A program made the position numbers and the translations under genes. A stretch of DNA of 64,000 bases. Origin: Chitinophaga polysaccharea (GTDB lineage Bacteria > Bacteroidota > Bacteroidia > Chitinophagales > Chitinophagaceae). The stretch spans positions 186,001 through 250,000 of the forward strand of contig NZ_VIWO01000007.1 in NCBI RefSeq assembly GCF_007829335.1, given 5' to 3'. The notes under the pieces were generated by a model. The model was given only the letters and a program-made list of their open reading frames with translations. It had not been told where the DNA came from and did no database searches. This document shows positions 26,481-34,853 of the stretch, one piece after another (within the stretch, counting starts at the first letter, position 1; each line of letters starts with the position of its first letter).

Positions 26481-27815
26481 ATGAACAATACCATGTATCA
26501 TTTAATTTTCAGGTGCGTAAATGGCCGGATACCCAGGTACCTCCCCGTATTATTGCTGGTGGCGCTGATCTCATCCTGCCAGAAGACGGGGTTTACCTAT
26601 AACAACATTGTAGACAATAATCAGAATACCGATTATATCCTTACCGACACCTTGTCGGTGAGGACGCAAACCATACAGCAGGACTCCATGCCTACCTCCG
26701 GTGCAGAAGTGTTACTGGCCGGCAAAAGAGCAGACCCGCTGTTTGGTACTTCCACCGTTCAATCTTATTTCCAGATTGCGCAACCGGCCACCATCGACAT
26801 TCCTGCCAATGGCTCCAAATATGATTCCATGGTGCTCATGATGCGCCCCAATGGCTACCTCTCCGGCGACTCTACCCAGGTACAGCAACTACAGGTATAC
26901 CGGGTAACTTCTACTATCCAGACTGCCAAGAACTTCTACTACCTGTACAACAGCAGTAGCTTTTCTACCGAAAGTACGCCTATAGGAAGTTTCACCGGTG
27001 TTATCCGTCCTCATACCGACAAGATCATTACCGCCCATATGTCTGATCAGCTGGGCGCCCAGCTATTCCAGATGCTGGTAGATAAAAGTCCGGATATTAC
27101 CACCAACAATATGTGGCTGGAATTTTTCCGGGGGCTGAATGTAAGAGGAGGCACCGGCAGCACCCTCGTATCGGGCTTTACAGCTAATGATACCTCCCTG
27201 GTGATGCGTTTATACTATCACGTTAATGAATTAATTACTACTGTAAAATATGTCGATTTCAAGATGCAGGCATCTAACCTGCAATTCAACCAGGTGGTAA
27301 CCACCCGGACCGGCACGCCATTGGCGCCGCTTACAGGCCCGGGTAAAACCCTGCCTTCAGCCAGTGTCGGCAACCAGGGCTTCACACAGCCCATCACCGG
27401 TGTAGCCACCCGGATCGATATTCCTTATATTAAAAACCTGGCTTACCTGGGACAGTTCTTTAAAGTGATGAGGGTGTACCTGTCCCTGAAACCGGTAAAC
27501 GGCACCTATGTCAACGACCGGCTGCCACCACGCATGGCCCTCTGTGAAGTAGATAAGCTGAACAACGTTACCGATACGCTGACTTATGGACAGCTGACCA
27601 TCGACAAACAATTTAACGCAAACACCAACTATACCTTCGATATCACCAATTATGTGATCAAGGAACAAACAGTTACCGATGTTAATTCACGGGGACTGTT
27701 ACTCACACCAAGTGCTACAGACGGAAAAACAACACTGGACAGGCTGGTAATAGGCGATCAAAAGAATACTCAGAACCCGCTTAAAGTACAGTTATACTAT
27801 CTGTTGTACAAATAA
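26481..27815 (+). CDS. DUF4270 family lipoprotein
   Basis: A 444-residue exported lipoprotein (hydrophobic segment followed by lipobox ISSC). The mature protein begins with a Thr/Asn-rich region and contains the VLLAGKRADPLFGT block characteristic of DUF4270, in which surface lipoproteins of Bacteroidota are found. Most of the protein is predicted beta strand. ATG at 26481 is chosen; a TTG at 26472 is in frame. It is 9 bp upstream of a beta-barrel gene, so the two probably form an outer-membrane pair. Confidence 0.75.
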   Translation: MNNTMYHLIFRCVNGRIPRYLPVLLLVALISSCQKTGFTYNNIVDNNQNTDYILTDTLSVRTQTIQQDSMPTSGAEVLLAGKRADPLFGTSTVQSYFQIAQPATIDIPANGSKYDSMVLMMRPNGYLSGDSTQVQQLQVYRVTSTIQTAKNFYYLYNSSSFSTESTPIGSFTGVIRPHTDKIITAHMSDQLGAQLFQMLVDKSPDITTNNMWLEFFRGLNVRGGTGSTLVSGFTANDTSLVMRLYYHVNELITTVKYVDFKMQASNLQFNQVVTTRTGTPLAPLTGPGKTLPSASVGNQGFTQPITGVATRIDIPYIKNLAYLGQFFKVMRVYLSLKPVNGTYVNDRLPPRMALCEVDKLNNVTDTLTYGQLTIDKQFNANTNYTFDITNYVIKEQTVTDVNSRGLLLTPSATDGKTTLDRLVIGDQKNTQNPLKVQLYYLLYK

Positions 27816-27824
27816 AGGATACAC

Positions 27825-29054
27825 ATGCGCATAAAAATATATAGCGGTTTAACTTTACTCCTGTTGTGCGGCGCCGCTGCCAAAGCGCAACATGGCCTTA
27901 ATTCCATCTATTCTGCCTATGGTATAGGAGATATGGAAGCAAGGGATTACAGCCGGAACTACGGCCTGGGAAGCAGCGGTATTGCCCGTCGCCACTCCGG
28001 TTACCTCAACGAACTCAACCCTGCGTCTTACAGCGCGATCCCTACCCAGAACTTCATGTTTGATGTATCGATCAAAGCGCAACAGATCAACTATAACGGC
28101 GCCGGCATTTCCAACAGTGCAGGCGACGTCAACTTTAAACGATTGGCGCTGGGCTTCAAGGCTGCCAGCTTCTGGGGCATATCTGCAGGTATAGCACCTT
28201 TCAGCAGTATCGATTATAAAATCCTCAACCAACAATTTGTTACCGGTACCGGCGCACCTGTTACCACTACCACCACCGGTACGGGCGGGTTTAACAGGGC
28301 ATATATCTCCAACGGTTTTGCTATCAACAAGCACTTTTCCGTAGGCGTATCTACTGCCTTCTTATTTGGGCCCATCAACGTATCACAGAATATTGGTTCC
28401 GACTCCTTACAAACACAGCACAATAAATATGGCTTTAAGCCCAACTTTACCGCTGGCGCACAATATGTAGGTAAAATTACTAAAGACTGGCAGCTGGGAC
28501 TGGGCGCAACCTATCGCTTCCAAACCAAAATGAAACTGCAGGAAAAATTGAATATCGTAGATATCAACGGTACTTCCCTCTTTTCTAAAGACCAGGATCC
28601 CTCCTATTTCACACTACCTGCTGAATATGGCGGCGGTATTGCCCTCACCAATGGCACTTTCACCTGGGTGGCCGACTACCGCCACACCCTCTGGAATAGC
28701 CTGAATGAGAAAGGCCCGACCTTCGCTTATGTAGATGGACAACGCTACTCTACTGGTATTGAATACACGCTGAAACGCCAGTATTACAATCAAATGATTG
28801 AAGGAGCTGTCTTACAGGCTGGTTTTGCCTTTAACCAAACGCCCCTGGTAGTGAGCAATACCCAGATCAAAGATATTTCCGGTACTCTGGGCGTATCGCT
28901 GCCCAGCAAAAATGGGCAGCTAAGATATTACGTAGGGCTGGAAGCCGGGCAGCGTGGTACTTCCGGCACGGCGCTGATAAAAGAAACTTATATAAATGCG
29001 ATATTTCACTTCAGCCTGAGAGACCTTTGGTTCCTGAAGCGACTAGCACAATAA
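27825..29054 (+). CDS. Outer-membrane beta-barrel protein
   Basis: A 409-residue protein with a signal peptide ending at AKAQ (about residue 22). The mature sequence shows many alternating amphipathic strands ending in aromatic residues, an N-terminal NSIYSAYGIGDMEAR plug-like segment and a C-terminal strand ending FLKRLAQ. The plan resembles FadL/OmpP1-type transport barrels. The cargo is unknown. It is the second gene after the DUF4270 lipoprotein and ends before a strong bidirectional terminator. Confidence 0.75.
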   Translation: MRIKIYSGLTLLLLCGAAAKAQHGLNSIYSAYGIGDMEARDYSRNYGLGSSGIARRHSGYLNELNPASYSAIPTQNFMFDVSIKAQQINYNGAGISNSAGDVNFKRLALGFKAASFWGISAGIAPFSSIDYKILNQQFVTGTGAPVTTTTTGTGGFNRAYISNGFAINKHFSVGVSTAFLFGPINVSQNIGSDSLQTQHNKYGFKPNFTAGAQYVGKITKDWQLGLGATYRFQTKMKLQEKLNIVDINGTSLFSKDQDPSYFTLPAEYGGGIALTNGTFTWVADYRHTLWNSLNEKGPTFAYVDGQRYSTGIEYTLKRQYYNQMIEGAVLQAGFAFNQTPLVVSNTQIKDISGTLGVSLPSKNGQLRYYVGLEAGQRGTSGTALIKETYINAIFHFSLRDLWFLKRLAQ

Positions 29055-29064
29055 AAAGATTCAC

Positions 29065-29139
29065 GCGAAGACGCTAAGCAAAAAAGCAGCAAAGGAAGTT
29101 ATAAAATCCCTTTGCTGCTTTTTTGCTTAGCGCCTTCGC
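29065..29139. terminator. Bidirectional terminator between convergent genes
   Basis: Arms 29065-29095 and 29109-29139 pair at 30 of 31 positions with a 13-base loop; each carries A6/T6 in the stem. It separates the beta-barrel gene from the GH1 gene. Confidence 0.85.
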
Positions 29140-29147
29140 CTGACATG

Positions 29148-30515
29148 TTATTGCATTTCTTCGTTCAAAAGCTTCCTGAACCAGTATCCGGAGTCTTTGA
29201 TAATTCTTTGCTGGGTATCGAAATTAACATGTACGAGGCCGAACCTGGCCCGGTACCCTTCCGCCCATTCGAAATTGTCGGTGAGCGTCCAGGCAAAATA
29301 GCCTTCTACCGGCACTCCTTCCCTACGGGCCTTTAACACACCCGACAGGTATTCCTGGAAATATTCGATACGGGCCGTATCTGCAATACGGCCATCGGTG
29401 GTCAGCTGGTCGGAGAAAGCGGCCCCTCCTTCTGTTACAATGATTTTCTTAATTCCCTTGTAGGCGCCAAACTGTTTGAGTATTTCATACAGTCCGTTGC
29501 CACTGATTTCCCAACCCAGGCCGGTAAGCGGTACATTGCGGTACCTGGCCTTTACTTCTGCAATTTTTACTACGGGCATAAAGTAGTTGTACTTCACTAC
29601 CAGTGGGAAATAATTCTGTACCCCTATAAAGTCAAAATCAAATGGAAGGCGGTCCCAATCGCGCCACAATGCATACCGGCGTTCAATGCGGTGCAGCAGG
29701 GGGAAGTCTTTTTCCGGGTACCCCATGCCCAGGGCTGGTTCCAGGAACAGGCGATTAAATAGCGCATCTGCCCGGCGGGCGGCCTGTACATCTTCTTCTC
29801 TATTGGTATAGGGGATAATTTTTGAGCAGGACAATGCTGTGCCGATATTGGCGCCGGCTACCTCCTGGCGGATCACGCGCCCCGCCTCCGCCTGGGCCAG
29901 GGCGGCATGGTGTACTGCCGGTAGAAACCAGGATAGGCCAAATTTTCCCGGGGCGTGTACGCCCAGCATATAACCCAGTGCCGTAAACCCAAAAGGTTCA
30001 TTGAGTACAATCCAGTTCTTCACCTTATTTCCGTATTCACGGGCACATATTCTCACAAATTCTTCAAAAGCAAATACTACCCCCCGGTGGCTCCAGCCAC
30101 CTTTATGTTCCAGCGCCTGGGGCAAATCCCAGTGATATAGCGTGATATAGGGTTCCAGTCCCAACTCAAGACAGGCATCTATCACCCGGTGGTAATAGTC
30201 GATTCCCGCCTGGTTAACGGCGCCTGTTCCCTTCGGCATAATGCGCGACCAGGCCAGGGAGAAGCGGAATATGGAAAAGCCCAGGAGCTTGGCCAGTAGT
30301 ATATCTTGTGTATAGCGGTTGTAGAAGTCGGTGGCTACCTGTGCGTGGCTCTTATCTTTGATTTTACCTTTGCGGCTGGTGAAGGTGTCCCAAATAGAGA
30401 GACCTTTGCCATCGGTATTGAAGGCACCTTCATTCTGAAAAGCGGAAATAGTAACCCCCCAAAGGAAGTCGTCACCGAAATCCTTGCGTGTAAAGGGTAT
30501 AGCAGTTGTTTGCAT
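29148..30515 (-). CDS. Glycoside hydrolase family 1 (beta-glucosidase-like)
   Basis: A 455-residue (beta/alpha)8-barrel enzyme. The acid/base Glu is in IVLNEPFG (LNEP) and the nucleophile Glu in IVTEGGAAF (TEGG in place of the more common TENG). The N-terminal FLWGVTISAFQNEG and the C-terminal AWTLTDNFEWAEGY blocks are typical. No signal peptide is seen, so it acts in the cytoplasm on disaccharides or glycosides. ATG at 30515 is preferred over a TTG six bases upstream. It stands alone between a terminator and the divergent FGE-like gene. Confidence 0.93.
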   Translation of the reverse strand: MQTTAIPFTRKDFGDDFLWGVTISAFQNEGAFNTDGKGLSIWDTFTSRKGKIKDKSHAQVATDFYNRYTQDILLAKLLGFSIFRFSLAWSRIMPKGTGAVNQAGIDYYHRVIDACLELGLEPYITLYHWDLPQALEHKGGWSHRGVVFAFEEFVRICAREYGNKVKNWIVLNEPFGFTALGYMLGVHAPGKFGLSWFLPAVHHAALAQAEAGRVIRQEVAGANIGTALSCSKIIPYTNREEDVQAARRADALFNRLFLEPALGMGYPEKDFPLLHRIERRYALWRDWDRLPFDFDFIGVQNYFPLVVKYNYFMPVVKIAEVKARYRNVPLTGLGWEISGNGLYEILKQFGAYKGIKKIIVTEGGAAFSDQLTTDGRIADTARIEYFQEYLSGVLKARREGVPVEGYFAWTLTDNFEWAEGYRARFGLVHVNFDTQQRIIKDSGYWFRKLLNEEMQ

Positions 30516-30662
30516 ACTCAATACCGTAAACCGAGGCTTGCGGGCATCCCGGAATCGGGTGCAGTTTACAACAGTTTTGGTGGAAAATCGATTATATAAT
30601 TGTTAACACCTATATGGCGCCCGTTTTTTTGAGGAAAAGCCATAAAGCTATTGTTTTAATAT

Positions 30663-30670
30663 TATTTTTG
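30663..30670 (+). promoter_or_regulatory. Predicted -7 element of the FGE-like gene
   Basis: TATTTTTG fits TAnnTTTG and lies 29 bp before the ATG at 30700. A TTTG at 30628-30631 is too far away (31 bp) for a standard -33 element. Confidence 0.3.
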
Positions 30671-30699
30671 AGTGCCGACTAAACAGAGCTGTCAATAAC

Positions 30700-31746
30700 A
30701 TGCAAAAAATAAACATACTGCTGGGGCTAATCCTGTTAAGCGCCTGCGCCGGGAATAGTGGTAAAAAGAAGAACGATCTTACGGAAAAGGATACACTGAA
30801 TAAGATGGTATTGATTCCTGCCGGTTCTTTTTTTATGGGAGCAGACGACAGCACCGGCATGGCGGATGAATACCCCAAACACAAAGTGGATGTAGCGTCT
30901 TTCTGGATGGATGAGCATGAGGTAACCAACGAAGAATTTGCCCGCTTCGTGGAGTCCACCGGCTATGTTACCACTGCCGAGCAACCTATCAGTAAGGCAG
31001 AACTGCTGGCCAGCTTACCTCCCGGCAGCCCTGAACCCGACAGCAGCGTGCTGGCTTCCATGATGGCGCCCGGCGCCCTGGTGTTTACGCCCCCCGATCA
31101 TAAGGTGCCTTTCAATGATATTTCGCAATGGTGGTCATTTGTTCCCGGTACCAGCTGGAAGCATCCCGAAGGGCCGTCCAGCAACATCAATAACAGGGGC
31201 AAAGAGCCCGTTACCCAGGTTTCGTGGCTGGATGCCCGGGCCTTTGCCAAATGGGCCGGTAAAAGGCTTCCTACAGAGGCAGAATGGGAATATGCCGCCC
31301 GCGGAGGACTATCAGGGCAACTATATCCCTGGGGCAATGAAGCACTGACCAGTGGCCACCCTAAAGCCAATACCTGGAATGGTAATTTTCCTTATCACAA
31401 TACGCAAACCGATGGTTATACCGGTCTCGCCCCGGTGAAATCGTACCTGCCCAATGGCTATCAGTTGTACGATATGTCGGGGAATGTGTGGGAATGGTGT
31501 GACGACTGGTACGATGCCAACTATTACATACAGGGCGAAAAGGGCGTACAAAATCCTGCAGGCCCTGCCACCGCCTTTGATCCGGACGACCCGGGGCAGG
31601 CCAAGCGGGTAATACGGGGCGGTTCTTTCATGTGCAGCGATGAATATTGCCGGGGATACCGGGTATCTGCACGCATGAAAAGCACGCCGGAGTCGGGGTT
31701 ATCCAACCTGGGATTCCGTTGTGTACGGTCAGCGGGCCAGAAATGA
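30700..31746 (+). CDS. Formylglycine-generating-enzyme-like lipoprotein
   Basis: A 348-residue protein of the FGE/SUMF1 fold with a lipoprotein signal (LSAC, Cys near 16). The domain begins at MVLIPAGSFFMGADD and runs to the end, with LPTEAEWEYAARGG and GNVWEWCDDW as family landmarks. Near the C-terminus GGSFMCSDEYCRGYR holds Cys312 and Cys317 in the same spacing as the copper-binding catalytic pair of human FGE (SYMCHRSYCYRYR, from memory). Most bacterial FGE-fold proteins lack this pair, so true formylglycine synthesis on an exported sulfatase is plausible. Its 3' end overlaps the convergent DsbA-like gene by 18 bp. Confidence 0.88.
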   Translation: MQKINILLGLILLSACAGNSGKKKNDLTEKDTLNKMVLIPAGSFFMGADDSTGMADEYPKHKVDVASFWMDEHEVTNEEFARFVESTGYVTTAEQPISKAELLASLPPGSPEPDSSVLASMMAPGALVFTPPDHKVPFNDISQWWSFVPGTSWKHPEGPSSNINNRGKEPVTQVSWLDARAFAKWAGKRLPTEAEWEYAARGGLSGQLYPWGNEALTSGHPKANTWNGNFPYHNTQTDGYTGLAPVKSYLPNGYQLYDMSGNVWEWCDDWYDANYYIQGEKGVQNPAGPATAFDPDDPGQAKRVIRGGSFMCSDEYCRGYRVSARMKSTPESGLSNLGFRCVRSAGQK

Positions 31747-32238
31747 GGCCAGGTTCTGGTAATCGCCATCATATCTCTTCCCATTCACATAAAAAGTGGG
31801 CGTACCATTTACGCCACTGCGCACACCACTTTCAAAGTCGGCCTCCACTTTGCTGAGCAGCCGGGGAGAGTCCATGTCATCCGAAAATTTCTGGAGGTCT
31901 AAGCCCAGTTCTGTAGCCAATATTACCAGTAAAGCCTCATCCAGGTCAGACTGGCGGTTGTACAGCGCATCATGCATGGGCCAGAACTGTTGCTGTAAAG
32001 CAGCCGCTTCGGCAGCCAGGGCTGCATCCATCGCATATTCATGGGCTTCCGATAACGGGAAATTGCGGAAAATGAAACGCAGCTTATCTCCCAGCTGGTG
32101 CTGGATTTCCTTCACTATAAAAAAAGCTTCACGGCAATACGGGCATTGAAAATCGCCGTATTCCACCAGTTCTATCGTTGCCTGTTCTGCACCGGTGGCA
32201 TGATCCAGTGCATTTGCGGGAGGAATCAGTGTGTGCAT
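31729..32238 (-). CDS. DsbA-like thioredoxin-fold protein
   Basis: A 169-residue protein with a thioredoxin fold and helical insertion of the DsbA type. The redox centre is GDFQCPYCREAF with CPYC at residues 32-35, and the cis-Pro loop is GTPTFYVNG. There is no signal peptide, which suggests a cytoplasmic oxidoreductase or a role distinct from periplasmic disulfide formation. ATG at 32238 is chosen; GTG at 32241 is the alternative. It follows the peroxiredoxin gene by 8 bp, forming a small thiol-redox operon. Confidence 0.9.
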   Translation of the reverse strand: MHTLIPPANALDHATGAEQATIELVEYGDFQCPYCREAFFIVKEIQHQLGDKLRFIFRNFPLSEAHEYAMDAALAAEAAALQQQFWPMHDALYNRQSDLDEALLVILATELGLDLQKFSDDMDSPRLLSKVEADFESGVRSGVNGTPTFYVNGKRYDGDYQNLASFLAR

Positions 32239-32246
32239 CACCGTTA

Positions 32247-32696
32247 TTATTTAAGTTTTTCCAACGCATTCAGTATACCATCGGCTCCCGGGTTTTGACC
32301 AACGGGCGATAAATAACTCCATTGGATTATTCCTTCGGCATCTATTACAAACAAGGCACGCTGGCTAACACCTTCCTCATATACGCCATACAGACGGGAT
32401 ACCGCTCCCTTTGGCTCAAAGTCGGCCAACAGATCGAAATGCAGCTGCCGGGCTTTTGCAAAAGCCTGGTGGCACCAGGCGCCATCTACTGAAATACCCA
32501 GTAATACCGCATTGTACCGTTCAAAATACTTGAGCATTTCGTTGTATAACGACATCTGATCGCTGCATACAGGACTCCAGTCGGCCGGATAAAAGGCCAG
32601 GATAACATTCTTTCCACGCAAATCTGCCAGGGTTACACGCTTCTCGGGAGTAGACTGCAATGTGAAATCGGGCGCTTTTTCTCCTTTCTGTAACAT
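32247..32696 (-). CDS. Peroxiredoxin (AhpC/TSA, BCP-like)
   Basis: A 149-residue peroxiredoxin. The peroxidatic Cys44 lies in FYPADWSPVCSDQ, a variant of the usual TPVCT motif with Ser and Ser in place of Thr. A second Cys near residue 86 (GAWCHQAF) could be the resolving residue of an atypical 2-Cys enzyme. It removes hydroperoxides using thiol reductants. ATG at 32696 gives MLQKGEKAPDFTLQ, a normal family start; an upstream GTG at 32735 would add 13 residues. Confidence 0.9.
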   Translation of the reverse strand: MLQKGEKAPDFTLQSTPEKRVTLADLRGKNVILAFYPADWSPVCSDQMSLYNEMLKYFERYNAVLLGISVDGAWCHQAFAKARQLHFDLLADFEPKGAVSRLYGVYEEGVSQRALFVIDAEGIIQWSYLSPVGQNPGADGILNALEKLK

Positions 32697-32759
32697 AAAC
32701 TGGTAATTATCATCTTTATAAACAGCCTTTTTCACATAATGTTGTGCAGAAACAAAAAT

Positions 32760-32780
32760 GCCACGGTGGCGGACCGTGGC
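32760..32780. terminator. Terminator after the BlaR1-type gene
   Basis: Stem GCCACGGT/ACCGTGGC (32760-32767 with 32773-32780), 5-base loop, flanked by A5 on the left and T5 on the right, so it can work on both strands. Confidence 0.75.
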
Positions 32781-32805
32781 TTTTTGTATGCGTGGGCAGC
32801 ATCGG

Positions 32806-34341
32806 TTATTTTACGTTGATCGTATCTTTTGTCAGTACCGGGTTAGCCACTTTCAGACCAGTTTTAGTAGCAACAAGGATCACGCCCTTCTTTCCTCTTT
32901 CTCCATAAACGGCGGTAGCAGCGTTGCCTTTCAACACACTGAGAGATTGTATCTGGTCTGGATTGATAGATTTTATTCCTTTCTCATTTTCCAGTGGTAC
33001 ACCGTCTACTATAACCAGTACATCTTTCAGATCTTGTTCTGAGTTCCTGAACACAATGTTGCTCTTTGCTGCCGGATCTTTTGTTTTTATAAAGACAATA
33101 CCATTCTTAGCCTGTGTGCCGTAGGTTTCCGTATCTTTTTCGGAGGTATTTTTTACTACAGTTACGGAACTAATAGTGTTGGCGTCCTGGTATTGCTTTA
33201 GCACTTCCACCCCTTCCACTTTTCCATCGAGCACCAACACTGGCCTTTTAGATGGCTCCATATGAAAGATGTCTGTTTGGGTACTGGTGGGACCATCGCT
33301 GGAGCCAGTGGTAGTCACCACTTTGAGAGGTGAGGGTGGCGGTGGTGGCGGGGGCGGAGGCGTTTTAGGCAGTTTCCCTGCTTTTTTCACTTGCGGCGCA
33401 GGGGGTGGCGGAGGAGGTGGTGGAGGTGGTGGCGGCATTAAGGTATCTTTTTTCACCTCCTGGAAGGGCATCATCACGGCGGCCCGGCTATAGTTCAGCG
33501 ACAGCACGGCGCCCGCTACAATGGCGCTCAACACCAGGTAACGTACCACCTGATATTGGGATGATTTTTTTTTATTCATCATCATGATCCTGTTTTTAAG
33601 ATGTGAGAAATTGAAATTGTTTGCGATGGCCGTCGCATATGGGATCCCACTAACTTTAATAAGGTTGTATTGATAAGCCGTTTTATCTACTCCCTGTTGC
33701 AGGAGATAACGGTCGGTAATAAATTCGAGGTTCTCGCGGATGGCTGTTTTCATGAGCCACGCACCGGGGTTAAACCAATAGAAGATGTTATTGAGTTCAC
33801 CCAGCACTACATCCATACTATGCCACTGCTTCACGTGCACTTTTTCATGCCGCAGGATGGCCGGCAGTTCTTCCGGCAGATGCAGGGCAGGATTGATATA
33901 GATATGGCGGAAGAAAGAAAAAGGATTTACGGGCTGCTGCAATACCTGTACCCGCACGTTGTCGATTTCATCGCGATGCGATATCCGGTGTATTTTCCAC
34001 AAGGAAAACAACTGTATAGCAAAACGTATAGCCATTACCGCTACCCCGGTCCAGAAAACATATACCAGGGCTGTCCACACCGTAAATTCCGGTGCAGGCG
34101 CCTGCCATTTGGTAAAGTCGGGTATATAAGTCATGACGGTGCCGGCAATGACTTCATGCTTATCCACAAAGGTATTGATGGAGATCAGGGGAAACAGGGA
34201 AGAGAATACGATACCTGTCAACAGGAACAGCCTGTTGCCGGTATAAAAGGTAAGCCGGCGCAGTCCGAAGCGATATGCCAGGAAAAATAGCGTGAGCGAG
34301 ATATTGGCCTTTAACAGGTAGATCAAAACAGCAGGTACCAT
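32806..34341 (-). CDS. BlaR1-type M56 membrane metallopeptidase with C-terminal plug-like modules
   Basis: A 511-residue protein. Hydrophobic segments at about 5-25, 38-58, 88-112 and 270-290. The zinc protease motif HEKVH is at residues 165-169 on a cytoplasmic loop, with the MDVVLGELN helix following. After the last membrane helix are two proline tracts (residues about 303-350), then two modules of about 60-70 residues, each resembling a TonB-dependent receptor plug (VDGVPLE, SVLKGNAATAVYGERGKKGVI and a weaker copy before it). No penicillin-binding sensor domain is present. It is paired with a BlaI-type repressor gene 14 bp upstream, which it probably cleaves or inactivates on sensing a signal. 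Confidence 0.9.
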   Translation of the reverse strand: MVPAVLIYLLKANISLTLFFLAYRFGLRRLTFYTGNRLFLLTGIVFSSLFPLISINTFVDKHEVIAGTVMTYIPDFTKWQAPAPEFTVWTALVYVFWTGVAVMAIRFAIQLFSLWKIHRISHRDEIDNVRVQVLQQPVNPFSFFRHIYINPALHLPEELPAILRHEKVHVKQWHSMDVVLGELNNIFYWFNPGAWLMKTAIRENLEFITDRYLLQQGVDKTAYQYNLIKVSGIPYATAIANNFNFSHLKNRIMMMNKKKSSQYQVVRYLVLSAIVAGAVLSLNYSRAAVMMPFQEVKKDTLMPPPPPPPPPPPPAPQVKKAGKLPKTPPPPPPPPPSPLKVVTTTGSSDGPTSTQTDIFHMEPSKRPVLVLDGKVEGVEVLKQYQDANTISSVTVVKNTSEKDTETYGTQAKNGIVFIKTKDPAAKSNIVFRNSEQDLKDVLVIVDGVPLENEKGIKSINPDQIQSLSVLKGNAATAVYGERGKKGVILVATKTGLKVANPVLTKDTINVK

Positions 34342-34355
34342 AAGTCTTCGTTTTA

Positions 34356-34715
34356 TTATTTCCCTTTTTCAATCATGTTAATTATTTCCTTCAGTTCATC
34401 GGGACTGATCTTCTTTTCCTTGGCGAAGAAAGATACCAGCTCTTTGTAGGAATTTTCGAAGTAGTCTTTTACAAAGCCGTTCATAAACTTTTGTTTGTAT
34501 GCAGCTTCCTCCATCAATGGCGTATATTCATATACGTTACCCATTTTCCGGCTTTGCAAAAACCCTTTTTTCTCCAGGTTTTTGATAGTAGATGCCAGGG
34601 TAGTATACGGTGGCGCCGGCGCCTGATGCGCTTCCAGGAAGTCTTTCACGAAACCTCTCCCTACTTTCCAGATAGCCAGCATGGCTGTTTCTTCTTGCTG
34701 GGTCAGTTTTTCCAT
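34356..34715 (-). CDS. BlaI/MecI family transcriptional repressor
   Basis: A 119-residue winged-helix repressor: LTQQEETAMLAIWKVG helix, APPYTTLASTIKNLEKKGFL recognition helix and wing, then a C-terminal dimerisation helix pair. ATG at 34715 is chosen; the frame is open 40 codons further upstream, but that stretch covers the operators and a terminator. Two inverted repeats lie over the likely promoter just upstream, so autorepression is expected, with relief by the M56 peptidase encoded 14 bp downstream. Confidence 0.92.
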   Translation of the reverse strand: MEKLTQQEETAMLAIWKVGRGFVKDFLEAHQAPAPPYTTLASTIKNLEKKGFLQSRKMGNVYEYTPLMEEAAYKQKFMNGFVKDYFENSYKELVSFFAKEKKISPDELKEIINMIEKGK

Positions 34716-34725
34716 AGTTATTGAA

Positions 34726-34742
34726 TTACGATTCTTTCGTAA
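34726..34742. promoter_or_regulatory. Predicted BlaI-type operator 1
   Basis: Perfect inverted repeat TTACGA-N5-TCGTAA, centre at 34734, 11 bp upstream of the repressor ATG and just downstream of the predicted -7 element. Confidence 0.6.
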
Positions 34743-34770
34743 ATCTACGAAATAATCGTAGATAGACAAA
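34740..34770 (-). promoter_or_regulatory. Predicted promoter of the blaI-blaR1-like operon
   Basis: Minus strand TTTG (34770-34767), 19 bp, TAGATTTA (34747-34740), one base off TAnnTTTG. Operator 2 fills the spacer and touches the -7 element; operator 1 covers the start-site region. Confidence 0.45.
34743..34763. promoter_or_regulatory. Predicted BlaI-type operator 2
   Basis: Perfect inverted repeat with 8-bp arms, ATCTACGA-N5-TCGTAGAT, centre at 34753. It is 19 bp from the centre of operator 1, nearly two helical turns, with the same N5 spacer and the same TACGA/TCGTA core. Confidence 0.6.
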
Positions 34771-34798
34771 TTTTTTTTCTCGTGGGATAAAAAAAAGA

Positions 34799-34822
34799 TG
34801 CCCCCGCCGTGTGGCAGGGGCA
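34799..34822 (-). terminator. Terminator after the first DUF4369-TlpA gene
   Basis: On the minus strand a 10-bp stem with one mismatch (34822-34813 with 34808-34799) and a 4-base loop, followed closely by eight T residues. It separates the TlpA genes from the blaI-type operon. Confidence 0.8.
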
Positions 34823-34853
34823 CCTCCTTAATCATCCGCCAAAGGCGGGGAAA

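Noticed and set aside
33303..33440. Proline-coding tracts as a possible sequencing slip
   Set aside because: The frame continues correctly on both sides into recognisable domains, so the tracts look genuine.
33269..33493. Gly-rich open frames on the plus strand
   Set aside because: They are the complement of the proline tracts in the BlaR1-type gene.
34716..34835. N-terminal extension of the BlaI-type gene
   Set aside because: Covers the terminator and both operators; family length fits the start at 34715.
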